From assembly GCA_964541075.1 (NCBI GenBank), contig CAZIPZ010000182.1, forward strand, positions 1 to 8,297: a DNA stretch of 8,297 nucleotides. Direction: 5' to 3'. The notes under the pieces were generated by a model that was not told the origin of the DNA, made no database searches, and saw only the letters and a list, made by a program, of their open reading frames with translations. Shown here piece after piece: positions 5,667 to 8,297 of this stretch. The DNA comes from CAZIPZ01 sp964541075 (lineage in GTDB: Bacteria > Acidobacteriota > Terriglobia > 20CM-2-55-15). Each line of letters opens with the position of its first letter. Position 1 is the first letter of the stretch. A program made the translations under genes and the position numbers.

Positions 5667-5982
5667 GTGCAGCTAGGAATCCACACCCAGCCCTCGGCCG
5701 GTATCCGGGCCATTCAGGGCGTTCACTAATTGGCAATCGCACGAAACGTTGATGATCATTAGGGCCGGACCGACAGGGTGGGTGGAGTATTTCTTTTTTC
5801 GACCACTCTCCCAGTTAATGGTCTGATCAACTTTCGGACGCCGCGATCAAGGATAGTATGTCATCAGCCGCGGTTCCATTCCGCATTATGTGCCAGGAAA
5901 CGGGGGGTGCATTCATGATAAGTGAGCAATTTCCGCTCGCGGAATTGTCACCCGACTTCTCCTAGGCTAAAGTCGCACCGGT
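5667..5982. other. Intergenic region before the DCC–LMF gene
   Basis: This gap of 316 bases lies between two divergent genes. I see a candidate rightward promoter at its right end (5945-5973), a short inverted repeat TTCCGC-TC-GCGGAA at 5931-5944 just upstream of it, and TGATCA twice. No gene, RNA gene or larger repeat is evident. Confidence 0.5.
5945..5973 (+). promoter_or_regulatory. Candidate promoter giving a nearly leaderless DCC–LMF transcript
   Basis: TTGTCA (5945-5950) and TAAAGT (5968-5973) are 17 bases apart, matching consensus at five and four positions. The predicted start of transcription, about 5980, is within a few bases of the ATG at 5983. This agrees with the absence of a ribosome binding site before that ATG. 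The -10 match is modest. Confidence 0.35.
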
Positions 5983-7800
5983 ATGCGCGATCCTCGCCCT
6001 GTTCTTATTTATGATAGCCGCTGCGGTTTTTGCCGCATCTGGGTCAACTACTGGAAGCAATTGACGGGCGATCGGATTGTTTACGCCGCATCTCGGGACA
6101 TCGGCCAACGGTATCCTGAAATCTCTTCTGAAGACTTTCGGCGTTCCGTCTGGCTGGTATTTCACGGAGCCGAGCGCTTCAACGGAGCGGAGGCCGTGTT
6201 CAGGCTTTTGGCGTATGGGGCGGGGGTTACGACGCCAATGCGGGCGTATCAAGGTATTCCAGGGTTCGCCGCACTGAGTGATGCCGCATATCGCGTGGTC
6301 GAGCGACATCGATCTCTTTTTTACTGGCTTACTGTTGGGTTGTGGGGCGAGCGTATGGAAGCGGCAGGCAACGGCGCAACGCGATCGGTTGTGCTGCGCG
6401 GCTTGGCGCTGGTGTATCTCATAGCGTTTCTCTCGCTGGTTCCACAGATCATAGCCCTCGTTGGAGCGCGTGGAATTCTGCCGGCGCGCGAATACCTCGA
6501 TACCATACGATCACAGTATGGGGCCGTCTCGTACGCGACATTCCCCACTCTCGCATGGCTCGCCTGGAGCGACACGTTTCTATATTCCATGGTGTGGGCT
6601 GGAGTGATCTTCGCGCTGGCGCTGTTAATCGGAATTGTTCCGATGTTTGCGACGCTCGTCCTGTACACGTTGTATCTGTCCATCGTCACGGTCGGTCAGG
6701 TCTTTCTTCCGTTTCAGTGGGACACCCTGCTTCTGGAAGCCGGCTTCGCAGCAATCCTCCTGACGCCATTTGGAACTCGTCCGCGCTATACGAATCAGAC
6801 ATCGTGCATCGGAATCTGGGTGTTCCGTTTTCTGATCTTTCGTTTGATGTTCGAATCCGGACTTGCGAAGCTCTTGAGCGGTGATCCGAACTGGGGGGCA
6901 TTGACAGCTCTTCGGCGCCACTATGAGACACAACCACTGCCGACGCCCTCAGCGTGGCATGTCCATCATCTGCCGTCACGAGTTCATATGTTGTCCACAG
7001 CGGGAGTGCTCGCAGTTGAACTCATCGTGCCGCTTCTGTTCCTGATGCCACGCCGTCCACGCATCCTCGGTGCTTGGATCACCATCGTATTTCAGTTGTG
7101 CATTGCGGCAACGGGCAACTATACCTTTTTCAACTTGCTCACCATTGTGTTGTGTGTGTCGCTTTTCGATGACCAGCATCTGCGTTTATTCGGTATTCGC
7201 GGTTCTCCCGAGGGACGTGGACCGCTGGCGCATCGAATACGGAAGATCACCGCTGCCGGAGGTGGAATTCTGATAGGTCTTGGGGGCCTGCAACTGTTAT
7301 CCAGTACGGGCCTTTCGGTTTTTACCGAGCCAATGGGGGCGGTGGACTCCCGCATCGGAGCATTTAACATCGTCAACCGCTACGGGTTGTTTGCCATCAT
7401 GACAACGTCGAGGCCGGAAATCATCATCGAGGGGAGCGACGACAGCGAGACCTGGAAAGAATACGAATTCAAATTCAAACCAGGCGACATCAATCGTCCC
7501 TTGCTATGGGTGGCGCCGCATCAGCCCCGAGTGGATTGGCAAATGTGGTTTGCCGCGCTCTCCGATTATCAAGCGAATCCATGGTTCACTAAACTGGCGA
7601 TACGGTTGCTTCAAGGATCGCCCGATGTGGTGATTTCTCTTTTTGCGAAGAATCCGTTTCCCAATCAACCGCCGCGCTACGTCCGAGCGCTTCTCTACGA
7701 CTACCGTTTCTCCGATACGGCCACATACCGCGCAACCGGGGCTGTTTGGACGCGCCGCCTTCTTGGCGTCTACCTCCCCCCTGTGAGTGTTCGCGAGTGA
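5983..7800 (+). CDS. Fusion of DCC-type thiol-disulfide oxidoreductase and lipase maturation factor (LMF1-like) membrane protein
   Basis: This 605-residue protein joins two families. Residues 6-115 are a DUF393/DCC domain with the thioredoxin-like redox site YDSRCGFC (Cys14, Cys17). From about 134 on it is a polytopic membrane protein with hydrophobic segments near 137-160, 200-245 and 275-297, and more after 335. It shows the lipase maturation factor hallmarks DPNWGALTAL (about 301-310) and HYETQPLPTPSAWHVHHLP (about 313-331). Near the C-terminus come EYEFKFKPGD (about 493-502) and PRVDWQMWFAAL. In animals LMF1 helps fold secreted lipases in the ER; the role of bacterial homologues is not established. 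The fusion suggests coupling of redox chemistry to the maturation of exported proteins, which is inference. ATG 5983 is the first start before the DCC core. The C-terminus (LGVYLPPVSVRE) looks complete, so the nearby transposon fragment did not cut it. Confidence 0.9.
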   Translation: MRDPRPVLIYDSRCGFCRIWVNYWKQLTGDRIVYAASRDIGQRYPEISSEDFRRSVWLVFHGAERFNGAEAVFRLLAYGAGVTTPMRAYQGIPGFAALSDAAYRVVERHRSLFYWLTVGLWGERMEAAGNGATRSVVLRGLALVYLIAFLSLVPQIIALVGARGILPAREYLDTIRSQYGAVSYATFPTLAWLAWSDTFLYSMVWAGVIFALALLIGIVPMFATLVLYTLYLSIVTVGQVFLPFQWDTLLLEAGFAAILLTPFGTRPRYTNQTSCIGIWVFRFLIFRLMFESGLAKLLSGDPNWGALTALRRHYETQPLPTPSAWHVHHLPSRVHMLSTAGVLAVELIVPLLFLMPRRPRILGAWITIVFQLCIAATGNYTFFNLLTIVLCVSLFDDQHLRLFGIRGSPEGRGPLAHRIRKITAAGGGILIGLGGLQLLSSTGLSVFTEPMGAVDSRIGAFNIVNRYGLFAIMTTSRPEIIIEGSDDSETWKEYEFKFKPGDINRPLLWVAPHQPRVDWQMWFAALSDYQANPWFTKLAIRLLQGSPDVVISLFAKNPFPNQPPRYVRALLYDYRFSDTATYRATGAVWTRRLLGVYLPPVSVRE

Positions 7801-7961
7801 ACATCGCGTGAACGCTATGACGGGAGCAAATGAAAATGTCCGGTTTCGTTGTTTAGTGGTTGACCGCCGCCGAGCCTGTGGGAACGGTGCGAAACCCGAA
7901 GGGTTTTGCAAGCAGCGGTGGGAAAACGTTCTTTGTTTTTCCACCGTTGCGTCAGTTTCCA
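7801..7961. other. Convergent intergenic region with two hairpins
   Basis: Between the DCC–LMF stop and the transposase stop lie two inverted repeats: GCGAAACCC-GAA-GGGTTTTGC at 7889-7909 (nine pairs, one G-U) and GGTGGGAAAAC with GTTTTTCCACC at 7917-7945 (ten of eleven matched, seven-base loop). Neither is followed by a proper T run, so they are not classical terminators. The end of the insertion element should also fall in or near this stretch, but I cannot place it without the other end. Confidence 0.5.
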
Positions 7962-8297
7962 TCAGGCCGCCCTCTTCTTTCTTTTTTGGTTCTTTTTTCT
8001 TTCTTCAATCTGCAAATCTCGTTTGGCGTCTGCTTTTAGGAGTGCGGTGCGATCCGATCGCCGATGGGGTTTGGAATCGATCGGCGTCCGGCGTAGCTGC
8101 CCAGACCGGTCATAGTGACCCAGTACGTGATGGCCATAGTGGACGCTGAGCGTGCGGTCCAGATGCTCACAGACGAGCACGCGACACCGCGCCAAACTGA
8201 AGCGGAAAGTCTGTTGGGGAATCTGTAGACACCGTCCGTCGAAGCGCACGGTGTTGTCGTTGTCGACGACGCGTTCCTGCTGCTGGGAAAAGATCTT
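7962..8297 (-). CDS. ISNCY-type transposase, C-terminal part, cut by the window edge
   Basis: The frame is open from the right edge (codon 8297-8295) to a TGA at 7964-7962, giving 111 residues. FSQQQERVVDNDNTVRFDGR, then CLQIP, followed by a stretch ending VHYGHHVLGHYDRSG, matches the C-terminal region after the DDE catalytic core of ISNCY-family transposases, where NDNTV, LQIP and a short beta barrel recur. The catalytic residues lie beyond the window. The last 20 or so residues are Lys/Arg/Glu-rich (EERKKNQKRKKRAA) and are encoded by an almost pure purine tract on the minus strand (7968-8005). The element ends near the DCC–LMF stop without damaging that gene. Whether it is an intact insertion sequence cannot be judged from here. 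Confidence 0.75.
   Translation of the reverse strand, partial: KIFSQQQERVVDNDNTVRFDGRCLQIPQQTFRFSLARCRVLVCEHLDRTLSVHYGHHVLGHYDRSGQLRRTPIDSKPHRRSDRTALLKADAKRDLQIEERKKNQKRKKRAA
7962..8297 (-). mobile_element. One end of an ISNCY-like insertion element
   Basis: The transposase C-terminus implies that the element occupies the right edge of the window and ends somewhere between its stop at 7962 and the DCC–LMF stop at 7800. The terminal inverted repeat cannot be identified because the partner end is not visible; the inverted repeats at 7889-7945 are candidates for part of it. Confidence 0.5.

Noticed and set aside
6342..6884. Open plus-strand frame of about 180 codons
   Set aside because: It lies wholly inside the DCC–LMF gene in another frame, with no motif.
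7889..7909. Intrinsic terminator for the DCC–LMF gene
   Set aside because: The nine-pair hairpin is good, but the bases after it (AAGCAGCGG) lack a T run, so I list it only as a hairpin.

Overview
The window reads like a piece of a soil or environmental bacterial chromosome. The family set points towards Acidobacteria or a relative: a PF13601-type regulator paired with a membrane protein, a DCC–lipase maturation factor fusion, an IorA/IorB-like oxidoreductase, and small lineage-type hypothetical proteins. This placement is inferred from family associations, not from a marker gene. A run of ten N at 4060-4069 shows it comes from a scaffolded draft or metagenome assembly.

Layout. Positions 1-3235 are entirely on the minus strand. 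Reading leftwards from a strong sigma70-like promoter near 3172-3200 come a six-helix membrane protein, an overlapping winged-helix regulator, yjbQ, a gap of about 300 bases, then the small 2Fe-2S subunit and the cut-off large molybdenum subunit of an isoquinoline 1-oxidoreductase-like enzyme. The large subunit starts with GTG, overlaps its partner's stop by one base and carries a Tat signal. Positions 3236-4534 (minus) hold a protein with a recognisable isochorismatase-type cysteine hydrolase triad behind an unfamiliar N-terminal region containing the assembly gap, and a small conserved-looking hypothetical gene. A divergent intergenic region (4535-4745) holds two perfect palindromes and a possible leader peptide. 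To its right are a group II truncated haemoglobin (plus), a small secreted Ig-like protein (minus, convergent), a fused thiol-disulfide oxidoreductase–lipase maturation factor (plus), and the C-terminal end of an ISNCY-type transposase (minus) running off the right edge.

How it fits together. The membrane protein and the regulator overlap and probably form one regulated unit. Their promoter carries three AAGTRC repeats spaced exactly 17 bp apart, a plausible autoregulatory operator. The two Mo-hydroxylase subunits form a translationally coupled pair. The remaining genes look like independent accessory genes, several with redox themes (globin, DCC domain, Mo-hydroxylase), but the sequence does not show a shared pathway. 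I found no clear previously undescribed multi-gene system. The best leads are the 17-bp-phased operator, the divergent cysteine hydrolase, the palindromic leader region and the DCC–LMF fusion.
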